A stretch of 64,000 nt of DNA from Halomonas sp. 7T (GCF_025643255.1 NZ_CP087112.1:3472001-3536000); one strand, 5' to 3'. Shown: positions 9,822 to 18,419, counted from the stretch's first letter. The notes: generated from the sequence alone by a model not told the origin. Made by a program: numbers and translations.

Positions 9822-10918
9822 GCCACGGCCTCTTGGCTGTCGATTTCATTCAGCAACTGTCGCCACTCTCGACGCTCATTGCTGCCTTCCTGGCGCTCAG
9901 CGTAAATTTGCAGCACCAAAGAACCCTCTGCATCAAAGGCCTCCACGCTGGTAACGCCGCCGTCGCGATTAGGTTTGCTAACCTGCCACACTTGCTCAAT
10001 GGCGGTGTCATTCAGGTGCAGGGTGAACTGCTCGCCAAACAGGTTTAGCCAGCCGCGGGCGCGCTGGGGCGCAGGCACGATGCCAGTGCGAATTTGCACG
10101 CAGCCGGGGCTTGCCACAAACAGCATCAAGGGCAGCGCGCGCTGATTTGCGTTGGTTAACAACTGTTCCAATGCTCCGACAGGAAGCACACGTGTATAGC
10201 GGCCTTCCATCAGCTGGTTGGCTTCAAGGCGCTCTAGGTGATGGCGCTGCAGCAGCGTAAAGAATTGATGTACATCGCGCATCGCCGCCCACTCGCTAGC
10301 GAGCGTGGGCGCTTCCGGGAGGGCGCGCTTTAAGCGGGGAGCGCACTGGGTAAACGCGGGAGTGTCCATGGTGCCTAGGGCGGCTAGCGCTCCCCAGTGG
10401 CGAGGTAGCGGATTTTCCAGCGCAAAGCTTTTATGAATGGCGCAGCCATGTTGGTTGAAAACTTGCAGGCTCCAGCGCCACTGTGTTTGTTCATTCTCCG
10501 TTGGCATGGGGTCACTGATAGGGTTATGGATAGGGTTATGGATAGGGTTATGGATAGGGTCGCGGATCAGGCAAGCCCAGTGCCAATGGGAAAACAGCAG
10601 CCGTAAATCTAGGCCGCTTGGGTCAAGCAGCAAGCCGGTGTGCGACCCACCATTTAGTTCTGGGTAATCACCGGTTTGCTCCAGTACGGCTAATCGGGAG
10701 CGAGTGAGTGCTTTGACACGGCCTAATAGAGGAAGATGCGCTGCAAGGTCTTTCGGCGCGAGGGGCAGGGTCCACACGTCACGGCCTAAGCGCGCGGCCT
10801 GAAGTTCGCCTTCACTGATGGATAAGCGTTCGGCAATATCAATGGCGGGCAGGCGAGGCTGCGCTGCGCGCGCAGCGTCGAAGGCTTCAAGAATAGCGAT
10901 CTGCTGAGAATTAATCAT
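9818..10918 (-). CDS. hmuS: Hemin-degrading / heme-trafficking factor HmuS
   Basis: 366-residue cytoplasmic protein of the HmuS/ChuS/HemS family, which receives imported heme and, in several species, opens the porphyrin ring. Two similar halves are expected; the second begins near residue 190 (ALAALGTMDTPAF) and ends with a GWLNLFGEQFTLHLNDTAI segment typical of the family. An odd insertion lies at residues 121-136 in the first half: three exact PIHN repeats and a degenerate fourth, produced by a 12-bp tandem DNA repeat, just after HWHWACLI. It lies 32 bases downstream of the hmuR stop and overlaps hmuT by four bases. Confidence 0.93.
   Translation of the reverse strand: MINSQQIAILEAFDAARAAQPRLPAIDIAERLSISEGELQAARLGRDVWTLPLAPKDLAAHLPLLGRVKALTRSRLAVLEQTGDYPELNGGSHTGLLLDPSGLDLRLLFSHWHWACLIRDPIHNPIHNPIHNPISDPMPTENEQTQWRWSLQVFNQHGCAIHKSFALENPLPRHWGALAALGTMDTPAFTQCAPRLKRALPEAPTLASEWAAMRDVHQFFTLLQRHHLERLEANQLMEGRYTRVLPVGALEQLLTNANQRALPLMLFVASPGCVQIRTGIVPAPQRARGWLNLFGEQFTLHLNDTAIEQVWQVSKPNRDGGVTSVEAFDAEGSLVLQIYAERQEGSNERREWRQLLNEIDSQEAVA
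10517..10560 (+). repeat. 12-bp tandem repeat inside hmuS
   Basis: Three exact copies of GGGTTATGGATA (10521-10556) with partial copies on both sides. The unit is a multiple of three, so it adds PIHN units to HmuS without breaking the frame. Copy number change would lengthen or shorten the protein in steps of four residues. Confidence 0.95.
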
Positions 10919-10950
10919 ATGACACCTCTAAGCTTAACGATTGCAGGGCG

Positions 10951-12924
10951 TTACCACTGCCAGTTGAGGGTGGCGAACAGGCTGCGCCCGTCACCCAGGC
11001 TGCCATCAGGCCGATACCACACGTTGTCGCCCAGGTTGGCGAGGCGCAGTGCAGTATCAATCGCAGGGGTGATTTGCCAGGCAAGGTGTACGTCGTGCAG
11101 GCCATAGCCGGGCAGGTGTTCATCGTCGCCCTGCTTATCAAAGGATTGGGCAAAACGACCCTGCCAGCCGACCCGCACCGTGCTGTTATAAAGCGCAACC
11201 TCACCGCCCAGCGTCATTTCCAGGGGTGTTTGGCTGCCGAGGGCCTCGCCGCTATCGCGGTCTTTGCCGGATACTTCTGATAGACCGGCAAAGCTGGTGA
11301 GCATTGGGAAGGCGCTCGGCTGCCAAGTAAGACGTGCGTCATAGCCCCACAGCTGGGCCCGCTGCACGTTTACGGCCTGAGTCGTGCCTGCCATGATATC
11401 GACCTGAGTATCGATGAAGTCGTCGGCACGGGTGTCGAAGTAGCTGGCGCGCATTTGCCAATCGCCTTGGTGCCACACCACTCCGCTTTCCCAGGTGCGG
11501 CTGGTTTCAGGCGATAGGTTAGGGTTCGGTATCCAGTAGTTGTCGGGCGTACAGAAAGATGGCCCTGCACAGAACCCGGCAAAGTGACGCTCGTTAGCGT
11601 AAAGCTCGGAAAGGCTGGGCGCGCGGAAGGCTTCGGCGTAGCCTGTGAAGAGCATTAAGGCGTCGTCAGGTCGCCAGGCAAGGCGGAAGCGCGGCGACAC
11701 TTGGTCGTGTACGCTATCAGCATCGTTTTGACCGCTAGCGTCATAGCGGTCGTAGCGAGCGCCTATGCCAACGTCAACCTGCCCCACGCCGCCCTCAGCC
11801 ACATAGCGGCCAGCCGTAAGCGTGGTGTCGAGATAGGCTGACTGGGTATCGATATCAGCCTTGGGGAAACCATTCGCTTCACCGTCAGGCCGTTGGCGGG
11901 CTTGCTCTAACTCCGCGCCGAACACCAGCGTTTGTGAAAGCCAGCCATGGTCGATGCGGTGATAGCCGTCGCTCTGCAGGCCGACTCGCTCCAGGGTACG
12001 GCTTGCCTGTGGCTCGTCGATATCCTGTTGACTAAACGTCAGCTGTGAGGTGATATCGGTGTCACCGCTCGGCTGCCAGCGGTGGCCTAGCTGGACGTTG
12101 TTGCTCTCAACATCGCGATCGCGTAATGGGTTGCTAGCGCTGGTTGATAGCTGCTGCGGATTAGCGGGTTGGGTGGCGCGCTCATCATAATGCTGCCAAC
12201 TAATAAACACCCGCTGGTCGTCGCTTGGCTCCCAGCCGCCTTTGAGCAGTAGGCTATTAAGCGTTGCCTCCTCTTCGGCGCTATCGCCACCAGCGCGGCG
12301 AATATCGCCGGATTCGCTGCGGCCCACAGAAAATAGCCCGTCCACTGGCCCGTTAGCCGTGTCACGGCGACCAAACGCCGTCAGGCTGCCACGTAGTTCG
12401 TCGCTGGCAGTTGCTCCGCCAAGGGAAAGACGTACCCCGCTATTTTCACCGGGGGCTAACAGGTCGCTGGCCTCCACGCTGGTAAAGCTGACCACACCGC
12501 CCATGGCGTTGCTGCCGTAGAGGCTAGACAGCGCTCCACGGGCAACCTGCACTTCTTGAATCAGCGCTGGGTCGAGGAAGAAATTACCCACATGACCCGT
12601 GGAAATATCCTGGCGGACGCCGTCTAGGCGCACCAGCACACCATTTCTTCCGAAGCCACGCATACTCAGCGTTTGGCCGTTACGGCGGCCTTGGCCAGCC
12701 ACATGCAAGCCAGGCTGGCGGCTCAGTACGTCTTCAACGCGGCTCGCGGTGGCAAGCGTGGCATCTTGGCGGTCGATGATGTCGATCATCAGCGGTGCGC
12801 GGGAAAGATCCGTCGGTGCGCGTGTGCCTGTTACCGTCACGGGGGCTAAGTCCGTGTTATTAGCGTAGGCGGGCAGTAGAGGAAGTAAGCTAAGGCAAAG
12901 GCCTAACGTGTGCGTGGGTTTCAT
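10951..12924 (-). CDS. hmuR: TonB-dependent outer-membrane heme/hemoglobin receptor
   Basis: 657-residue TonB-dependent receptor. Order: signal peptide (cleavage near AYA at residue 21), TonB box-like LAPVTVTGT, plug domain with RQPGLHVAGQG, MRGFGRNGVLVRLDGVRQD and SLYGSNAMGGVVSF, then a 22-strand barrel ending in an aromatic residue (NWQW). The heme-receptor signature is complete: FRAP (AEAFRAPSLSELYA, about residue 431) and NPNL (about 465) with a His between them (ANERHFAG). This identifies the ligand class as heme or hemoproteins. It is the first large gene of the operon, 106 bases after hemP, under the same Fur box. Confidence 0.95.
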   Translation of the reverse strand: MKPTHTLGLCLSLLPLLPAYANNTDLAPVTVTGTRAPTDLSRAPLMIDIIDRQDATLATASRVEDVLSRQPGLHVAGQGRRNGQTLSMRGFGRNGVLVRLDGVRQDISTGHVGNFFLDPALIQEVQVARGALSSLYGSNAMGGVVSFTSVEASDLLAPGENSGVRLSLGGATASDELRGSLTAFGRRDTANGPVDGLFSVGRSESGDIRRAGGDSAEEEATLNSLLLKGGWEPSDDQRVFISWQHYDERATQPANPQQLSTSASNPLRDRDVESNNVQLGHRWQPSGDTDITSQLTFSQQDIDEPQASRTLERVGLQSDGYHRIDHGWLSQTLVFGAELEQARQRPDGEANGFPKADIDTQSAYLDTTLTAGRYVAEGGVGQVDVGIGARYDRYDASGQNDADSVHDQVSPRFRLAWRPDDALMLFTGYAEAFRAPSLSELYANERHFAGFCAGPSFCTPDNYWIPNPNLSPETSRTWESGVVWHQGDWQMRASYFDTRADDFIDTQVDIMAGTTQAVNVQRAQLWGYDARLTWQPSAFPMLTSFAGLSEVSGKDRDSGEALGSQTPLEMTLGGEVALYNSTVRVGWQGRFAQSFDKQGDDEHLPGYGLHDVHLAWQITPAIDTALRLANLGDNVWYRPDGSLGDGRSLFATLNWQW

Positions 12925-13030
12925 GGGCCAGACAGTTCCAACAGAAAGTGATGGAGAATGTTGCTGGCTGGGTGCGATGGGCTACCTGGCTGGCTAAAGG
13001 GGTAATAGGTAAGCGATTATTGCATAAGGC

Positions 13031-13198
13031 TTATGCTGTTAAGATCAGCTTGCCGCTTTTCGTACGGCGCAGCACATAGCGCCTCTGCTCATGATAAATT
13101 ACCAGCTGACCGTCTTGATCAAGTAGCGCCTGACTGCTCACCTCGCGGGGTGCGCTAGGCGAGCCTTGCGAAGCGGTGAATTGTTTCCGGGGCTGCAT
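13031..13198 (-). CDS. hemP: Hemin uptake protein HemP (55 residues)
   Basis: A short gene read directly from the minus strand: 55 codons from ATG at 13198 to TAA at 13031. The protein starts MQPRKQF and its second half reads LVIYHEQRRYVLRRTKSGKL followed by ILTA, the hallmark of the HemP family (an alternating strand with Y-x-L-R-x-T-x-x-GKLILT). The N-terminal third is low complexity. It is the first gene of the heme operon, starting 19 bases from the edge of the Fur box. In related bacteria HemP is needed for heme use and acts as a positive factor for the receptor gene; whether it does so here is inference. Confidence 0.93.
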   Translation of the reverse strand: MQPRKQFTASQGSPSAPREVSSQALLDQDGQLVIYHEQRRYVLRRTKSGKLILTA

Positions 13199-13216
13199 GA
13201 GAGCATGTTTCCTATG

Positions 13217-13239
13217 TTAATGATAAGCGTTATCGTTAA
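13217..13239 (-). promoter_or_regulatory. Fur box of the heme operon
   Basis: TTAATGATAA-GCG-TTATCGTTAA, a ten-base inverted repeat with one mismatch around three bases. The core 19 bases (13219-13237) match the classical Fur consensus of GATAAT-type hexamers closely. It lies just upstream of hemP, where repression by Fe-Fur would close the whole hemP-hmuRSTUV operon. Confidence 0.9.
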
Positions 13240-13346
13240 TCTAGCAGATTCGCCTACTTCTCTCAACCACTATGTATGGGTTCGTTAACAGTGCCCTCAC
13301 CGTGGACAGGCAGTTGCGTGTCGACAAAAGGGTATAAAGCGGCCCC

Positions 13347-13374
13347 ATAAAAAAAGGGGCACGAGGCCCCTTCT
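13347..13374 (-). terminator. Terminator of the dadA-like gene
   Basis: On the minus strand, AAGGGGC - loop - GCCCC followed by a run of seven T, thirty bases beyond the dadA stop. It separates this gene from the heme operon promoter. Confidence 0.88.
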
Positions 13375-13403
13375 GCTTTAGTGCTGCCGGATGCTTAACC
13401 CAT

Positions 13404-14642
13404 CTAAGGTAAAGCGACAGAGGTCGCTTGGGAGCTGTCTACCGCATCCGCCAGCATTTCGGCGGTGATGGCAGAAAGCGTCCAGCCCAGATGGCCGTGG
13501 CCGGTGTTGTAGAACACCGTCGGTAGTTTGCCGGGGCCGACTTTGGGCAGCATGTTGGGCATCATCGGGCGCAGGCCTGCCCAAGGCACTACCCGCTGGG
13601 TGCTAACACCCGGGAAGCACTCTTCTACCCAGCGAATGAGCGGCTGAATGCGGTCGTTACGAATGTCGCGGTTTGCGCCGTTAAATTCAGCGGTACCGGC
13701 GATGCGGAAGCGGTCGTCACCCAGGCGGCTGGTCACCAGCTTGGTTTCGTCATCCAGCAGGCTGACGGTGGGCGCTGCCTGCTGCGAGGCCTCATCATCC
13801 AACTGTACGGTGATGGAGTAGCCTTTTACCGGGTAAATGTTCACCCGGTCGCCTAGCTTGGCGGCAATGGCGCGGCTGCCTATGCCTGCGCATACCACAA
13901 CGCTGTCAAAGCTTTGGCGGATGGTTTCATCATCCACAGCCGCCGTCACCCAGGCGCTATTTTCATCCGCCCCTAGGTCGGTGATCTGGTGACCGTAATT
14001 AAGCGTTACGCCGCGCTTTGCCGCCGCTTGGGCGAGGCCGTTGGTGTACTTATGGATGTCGCCCGTGGCGTCGCTCTCAGTGAAAAAGCCGCCGTAGTAG
14101 CTGCCCGCCAACGTAGGTTCAATAGCGCGCATCTCCTCTGGCGTCACGGCACGGCGCTCAAGCCCGCCTTTGCTAAGCAGTTGCGATACCTTGGCGGCGT
14201 GGTCGTAGCCCGCTTTATCACGGTAAATATGCAGAATGCCTTTCTGCTTCACATCGAAATCAATCTGCTCATCTTTTGCCCACTGAAAAAGGTGCTCGCG
14301 GGCAGCAATCGCGAGGCGGGTCGTTTCGGTAGTGTTATCGGCATAGCGAGGAATAGAGGCGATAAATTCAGCAAACCAGCTTAACTTATGCCAGCTCGGG
14401 CGAGGGTTGACCAGCAGCGGCGCGTCGTTTTTCAACATCCAACGCATGCCTTTAATCACTGTTGGCCAGTGGTTCCACACTTCCGCGTTCGAAGCCGATA
14501 GTTGCCCGCCGTTAGCAAAGGAGGTTTCCATCGCCGCGTAGCGGTGTTTTTCAAAAACGGTGACATCAAAGCCGCGTTTGGCGAGGGCGTAGGCGCTGGT
14601 AATACCGGTAATGCCACCGCCAATAACTGCAATGCGTTGCAT
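13404..14642 (-). CDS. dadA: D-amino acid dehydrogenase (DadA-like FAD enzyme), glycine-riboswitch controlled
   Basis: 412-residue FAD-dependent amino-acid dehydrogenase of the DAO/DadA family, which deaminates D-amino acids to 2-oxo acids and passes electrons to the membrane quinone pool. The dinucleotide site is IAVIGGGITGITSAYALA at the N-terminus, and the C-terminal FAD/substrate region is YNTGHGHLGWTLSAITAEML. Length fits DadA (about 430). The start at 14642 is chosen over the ATG four codons upstream because GGAGA lies at the right distance. A tandem glycine riboswitch lies 80 bases upstream, so the gene responds to glycine. Real substrate (D-alanine, glycine or another) cannot be told from sequence. 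Confidence 0.88.
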   Translation of the reverse strand: MQRIAVIGGGITGITSAYALAKRGFDVTVFEKHRYAAMETSFANGGQLSASNAEVWNHWPTVIKGMRWMLKNDAPLLVNPRPSWHKLSWFAEFIASIPRYADNTTETTRLAIAAREHLFQWAKDEQIDFDVKQKGILHIYRDKAGYDHAAKVSQLLSKGGLERRAVTPEEMRAIEPTLAGSYYGGFFTESDATGDIHKYTNGLAQAAAKRGVTLNYGHQITDLGADENSAWVTAAVDDETIRQSFDSVVVCAGIGSRAIAAKLGDRVNIYPVKGYSITVQLDDEASQQAAPTVSLLDDETKLVTSRLGDDRFRIAGTAEFNGANRDIRNDRIQPLIRWVEECFPGVSTQRVVPWAGLRPMMPNMLPKVGPGKLPTVFYNTGHGHLGWTLSAITAEMLADAVDSSQATSVALP

Positions 14643-14722
14643 GAGCTTCTCCACAGATTGTATGAGCGTCGGGCGATACCCCCAGCAGCGTGTTGGCTAG
14701 GCGTACCCCTTCCGTCATGGAA

Positions 14723-14898
14723 CCTGAGAGATTCACGCATCAAGTGAAGCGCTTGCTCCTTCGGTGGGCTGAGTGACGCAGTCATCAACCGCTCTTCGGA
14801 ACGTACTGGTAACGATGTTTGCTGTCGCGGTCCGTTGGCCTGAGAGTTTCCGGGGTCGTTGCTCCTTCGGCGCTGGTGTCGGGCACCAGACTCTCCCG
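14723..14898 (-). ncRNA. Tandem glycine riboswitch
   Basis: Two aptamers in series on the minus strand, upstream of the dadA-like gene. Aptamer 1 runs from 14898 to 14839: it opens with GGGAGAG, has the conserved GCCGAAGGAGCAA core and closes with CTCTCAGG. Aptamer 2 runs from about 14800 to 14723, with ACCGAAGGAGCAA and a second CTCTCAGG. A short linker joins them. This is the textbook two-aptamer glycine sensor. The 80 bases between aptamer 2 and the start codon would hold the expression platform; no clear terminator stem was seen there, so translational control is possible. Confidence 0.93.
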
Positions 14899-15039
14899 CG
14901 ATAGCAGAGTTAGACGTTTTAACGCGTTAAAGGTTTCATGGGAATAAGGCTAACGTCGTAGAGAGTGGGCAGCATTGCTTTGCCAGAGGGGGTATTTTGG
15001 TCGAAAATGCCCCAACCCTTATAGCGATGGACGAGACGC

Positions 15040-15333
15040 ATGCAGGCAAACGGATTTTTTAGTGAAGCAGGACAAGTCATTGGTGATCTCATTCGCGCGG
15101 TCGTCGAGTTTTTACTGGCGATATTTACCAATTTCTTCGGCGCGCTTGAGGACTTTGTTGATGGGCTGAGCCGATCCCTGGGTGTCAACGCCTCATTTTT
15201 CAGTATTCTCGTGCTACTGATTGGGCTGTGGCTGTTGTGGCGCGGTGTCCGTGCGCTGTTGCGAGGCTCCTTGCTGGGCGCCATTGTGCGTATTGTGCTG
15301 GCGCTGATTATCCTGTCGTGGCTGATGGTGTAG
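15040..15333 (+). CDS. Small two- to three-helix membrane protein, unknown
   Basis: 97 codons. The protein has hydrophobic stretches at about residues 18-38, 52-70 and 80-97 with an Arg-rich turn (RGVRALLRGS) between the last two. It has the composition of a real membrane protein, and the antisense frame over the same stretch is Ser/Pro/Arg-rich and not protein-like. The start ATG at 15040 has a weak GACGAGA in front. It sits divergently from the riboswitch-controlled gene, and its last 26 bases overlap the end of the convergent EamA gene. Not recognised; function unknown. Confidence 0.68.
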   Translation: MQANGFFSEAGQVIGDLIRAVVEFLLAIFTNFFGALEDFVDGLSRSLGVNASFFSILVLLIGLWLLWRGVRALLRGSLLGAIVRIVLALIILSWLMV

Positions 15334-16231
15334 CTACTCGGCCGCCTAGCCACGCTTGGGCAATGCCGCTGGCAAGCACAAGCGAGCACCCGGCCAGTTG
15401 AATCGACGTGAGTGCTTCACCAAACAGGCTCCAGCCAAAGATCACCACGGCCACCGGCTCGCAGTAGGCTAACGTACCGTATAGGGCGGTAGGCAGGCGG
15501 TTAATGGCCATCACCGCGCACAGCAGCGCTAAAAATCCTGGGACGAAGCCCGCCGCCAATAGCCACGGCCACTGCCAGGTAGCGGCGGTTAGGCCGTCGG
15601 GTTGCCATAGGGCAAACGGAAGGATCGCCAGCGCCCCCACCAACAGTTGCCAAAAGGCGCAAGTGCGGTCATCTAAGTGGCTGGGTAAGCGGCGGTTGGT
15701 AAGTATAAAGCCGCTGTAGGCTAGCATGGCGGCGAGGCCAAACCCCATCCCAATCACGTCTTGGCGGTCTTCTAGGTTAAGGCGGAACTCCTGCATCATG
15801 GCAAACCCAAACAGTGCCAAGCCGATTAACCCCACTTGTTGCGGCGTCAGGCGTTCGGCAAACAGCGTATGCGCTACCACAGCGGCAAAAATCGGCGCGA
15901 GATACACCATCAAAATAGCGTTAGCCATTTGGGTGTAGTTCATGGCCTGTACGTAAAATAGGATAAATGCGGCTAAGAACAGCCCGCTAAGCACTACGTG
16001 GCGCCCAGGCAGCGTTTTAAGCGTGGCATGACGTTTCGTCAGCATTAAGTAAATAAGTAAAAATACAGCCCCTAGGCCCAGGCGATAAAAGGTAATGCTT
16101 TCGGCACTTAGTTCGGTAATACGTGAGATTACGCCAATGGTCGCCATGCCCACGGCGGCGACAACGGCAAGCACTAAGCTCGACGGAGCGATAAGGGGAG
16201 AGGTGGCATTAGGCATGGGCGGTTTTATCAT
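15308..16231 (-). CDS. EamA/DMT-family transporter
   Basis: 307-residue, ten-helix carrier with two EamA halves (first half ends near the FAMMQEF region, second begins at GMGFGLAAMLAYSGFILTNRR). Proteins of this type export amino acids, metabolites or drugs; the substrate here is unknown. The start at 16231 is the first ATG; an alternative is MPNATSPL five codons in. It is convergent with the small membrane protein and divergent from the HPP gene, with about 105 bases between. Confidence 0.87.
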   Translation of the reverse strand: MIKPPMPNATSPLIAPSSLVLAVVAAVGMATIGVISRITELSAESITFYRLGLGAVFLLIYLMLTKRHATLKTLPGRHVVLSGLFLAAFILFYVQAMNYTQMANAILMVYLAPIFAAVVAHTLFAERLTPQQVGLIGLALFGFAMMQEFRLNLEDRQDVIGMGFGLAAMLAYSGFILTNRRLPSHLDDRTCAFWQLLVGALAILPFALWQPDGLTAATWQWPWLLAAGFVPGFLALLCAVMAINRLPTALYGTLAYCEPVAVVIFGWSLFGEALTSIQLAGCSLVLASGIAQAWLGGRVATPSATTG

Positions 16232-16337
16232 CCGTGACGTGTGTGTGAAAACATTTCATTAGCGCTTGATGTATTGTCATTTGCTTATTTGGTGCATTTT
16301 GACATCATTCGTACTCTTTTTGTGCAGAGAGAGTGCA

Positions 16338-16865
16338 ATGAAAACCTATCTTGGCAAGATGCGAGGAGAGCCAACGCAGCGCCCGCGCGTCGGCTGGCAA
16401 GATGCCTGCTGGTCGTGGCTGGGCGCTTTTACAGGCATGGCTGTTATATGCTGGTTAAGTTCTGCTTGGCTCTCGCAGCAGTTATTGATCGTGGGCTCCT
16501 TTGGGGCAACATCGGTGTTGATTTATGCAGCACCTGAAAGCCCGTTCGCCCAGCCAAGTCATGTGCTATTTGGCAGTGTCTTGTCAGCGTTTATTGGGGT
16601 GGGTTGCTACCAGCTGTTAGGCGCGACGCCTATCTCAATGGCACTAGCGGTATCGCTTTCCATACTGGTTATGCAACTGACTCACACCGTGCACCCGCCT
16701 GGGGCTGCTGCCGCGCTGATCGCGGTCGCCGGTGGGGCGAGTGTTCACAAGCTGGGTTGGTGGTATCCGCTAATCCCCATTGGCGCAGGGTGCATCGTAA
16801 TGCTGGTAGTGGCGATTTTGGTGAACAATTTAGCGCGCCATCGTCGTTACCCGCGCTATTGGTAA
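16338..16865 (+). CDS. HPP family membrane protein
   Basis: 175-residue integral membrane protein of the HPP family, named after a conserved His-Pro-Pro; here it is THTVHPPGAAAALIAV near residue 128. Four hydrophobic segments, and an earlier conserved SFGATSVLIYAAPESPFAQP motif near residue 54. The start ATG at 16338 is chosen because GAGAGAG precedes it; the frame is open further upstream but that part is not family-like. Family members have been linked to nitrite transport in plastids and cyanobacteria; whether this holds here is not known. It converges with the next gene, overlapping by ten bases. Confidence 0.88.
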   Translation: MKTYLGKMRGEPTQRPRVGWQDACWSWLGAFTGMAVICWLSSAWLSQQLLIVGSFGATSVLIYAAPESPFAQPSHVLFGSVLSAFIGVGCYQLLGATPISMALAVSLSILVMQLTHTVHPPGAAAALIAVAGGASVHKLGWWYPLIPIGAGCIVMLVVAILVNNLARHRRYPRYW

Positions 16866-17443
16866 CGATATAGCTGCTCTTCAATAGCGAAAACGTGCGC
16901 ATCTTCTGTTTCTAACTCGCGTAACGCTTGGGCTAAATTCAGTAAATAGGCTTTATTCGAGCCGCTCGGGCCGTGTGCGTGGGCAATTTGATAGGCGATG
17001 TCCTTCAGCGGCGCATCGCCTAAAAAGGCGGGGTTGTCTGCAGTCGCTAAGTAAATTAGCCCCTCGGTTTGAGTCCTACCTTCCGGCCTCTTTTCACGTT
17101 CTCCTTGAAACGTGAGTGGCACTTTTTCTCGCAAATAGCCGTTTTTCTCACGCACATCCAGCGGTGCTAGCACGTCCGGCGTAATGCGGTACGCCATGCC
17201 ATGGCATAAGGCTCCTTGGTCGCGAATGAGCGTTGCGACCCGGCCCGGTGCTTCCAGCGTACCACGGTGGTCGTGGGAGCCTTGCCAAAAACGCCGCGCC
17301 CAGCCGGTGATATAGGCGGGTCTGCGTTCCAAATACTCGAAATCGGCCTTCCAGATTAGCGAGCCATAACCAAAAAGCCAGATATCGGTATGGCCGTCGA
17401 AGAAGTTTCTTTGCTGGTTTAACGCAGTGGTATCAAGCAACAT
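16856..17443 (-). CDS. ChaC-like gamma-glutamylcyclotransferase
   Basis: 195-residue protein that in its family splits gamma-glutamyl dipeptides or glutathione to 5-oxoproline. The family opening is clear: DIWLFGYGSLIWKADFEYLERR, where YGSL forms the oxoanion pocket, followed by ARRFWQGSHDHRGT. The catalytic Glu would be in the DVREKNGY region (about residue 100). The start at 17443 is preferred to the more distant in-frame ATG at 17518, which would reach into the divergent deacetylase gene. Neighbour on the other strand starts 38 bases away. Confidence 0.86.
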   Translation of the reverse strand: MLLDTTALNQQRNFFDGHTDIWLFGYGSLIWKADFEYLERRPAYITGWARRFWQGSHDHRGTLEAPGRVATLIRDQGALCHGMAYRITPDVLAPLDVREKNGYLREKVPLTFQGEREKRPEGRTQTEGLIYLATADNPAFLGDAPLKDIAYQIAHAHGPSGSNKAYLLNLAQALRELETEDAHVFAIEEQLYRYQ

Positions 17444-17481
17444 AAGCGATCTACATTTGTGACCAAAGTGGCTGCACGCGC

Positions 17482-18396
17482 ATGGCGTTAACGGTGGTTC
17501 ATCATCCGGGTTATACAATTGATTTACCAGCCAATCACCCCTTTCCGATGGAAAAATTTCGGGTGCTTAGACAGCTACTAGGTGAGCAGTCGTTAGCGTG
17601 CCCCATTGCGTGGCTGACGCCTGAGCCTGCACCCATCAATACCCTTGCCCGGGTGCACTCCCGTGATTATCTGACTGCTTTTTTGCAGGGCCGTTTAGAG
17701 CGTGCTGCCGAGCGGCGCAGTGGGTTTGCATGGTCGGAGGAGCTGGTGGAGCGTGTGCGGCTAGAAACCGGCGGCACGCTGCTCACCCTTGAAGCGGCAC
17801 TGGCCACTGGGCTTGCCTGCAATTCGGCAGGCGGCACGCATCACGCTCATGCAGATGCCGCCAGCGGTTATTGCCTGATTAATGATCTTGCCGTGGCTGC
17901 TGCCCATGCCCTGGCGCTGGGCTGGGTAGAGCGGGTGTTGATCGTGGACTGTGATGTTCATCAAGGCGATGGCACCGCGCGACTGTTTGCCAACGAGCCC
18001 GGTGTGTTCACCTTTTCCATGCATGCGGCGCGCAATTTCCCCGCCCGCAAAGCAAAAAGCGACCTGGATATCGCCCTGCCTAACGGCATGGATGACGGTG
18101 GCTACCTCACGGAACTTGCTTCGTGGCTGCCGGGGATATTAGCCGCCTACCAGCCAGATGTGGTGCTGTACGACGCGGGCGTCGATGTCCACCAAGATGA
18201 TCGTCTGGGCTATTTAGCGTTAAGCAATCAGGGGCTGTATGCCCGCGACTATTATGTGCTTCGCTGCTGCCGCGATGCTGACACTCCCGTGGCGGCGGTG
18301 ATTGGCGGCGGCTACGACCGAGATATTCTCGCCCTGGCAGGCCGCCATGCCCAGTTGCATCGCGCGGCAGCGGATGTGTTGACGATGAACGCTTGA
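17482..18396 (+). CDS. Histone deacetylase-family (class II-like) amidohydrolase
   Basis: 304-residue zinc amidohydrolase of the bacterial HDAC/AcuC/acetylpolyamine amidohydrolase family. Active-site residues are all visible: the tandem catalytic His pair H120-H121 in GGTHHAHADAASGYC, zinc ligands D158 and H160 in VDCDVHQGDGT, and D235 in DAGVDVHQDD. Bacterial members remove acetyl groups from proteins or small amines; no partner acetyltransferase is nearby, so the substrate is open. It is followed after 23 bases by a CbiX-like gene on the same strand. Confidence 0.93.
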   Translation: MALTVVHHPGYTIDLPANHPFPMEKFRVLRQLLGEQSLACPIAWLTPEPAPINTLARVHSRDYLTAFLQGRLERAAERRSGFAWSEELVERVRLETGGTLLTLEAALATGLACNSAGGTHHAHADAASGYCLINDLAVAAAHALALGWVERVLIVDCDVHQGDGTARLFANEPGVFTFSMHAARNFPARKAKSDLDIALPNGMDDGGYLTELASWLPGILAAYQPDVVLYDAGVDVHQDDRLGYLALSNQGLYARDYYVLRCCRDADTPVAAVIGGGYDRDILALAGRHAQLHRAAADVLTMNA

Positions 18397-18419
18397 ATTC
18401 AGCTGTAATAGGAAACCTA

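Noticed and set aside
10437..10667. Plus-strand frame encoding repeated GLWI units
   Set aside because: It is the antisense reading of the 12-bp repeat in hmuS, not a gene.
14919..15389. 156-codon minus-strand frame over the small membrane protein
   Set aside because: Pro/Ser/Arg-rich translation with no family; it also runs over the riboswitch promoter area.
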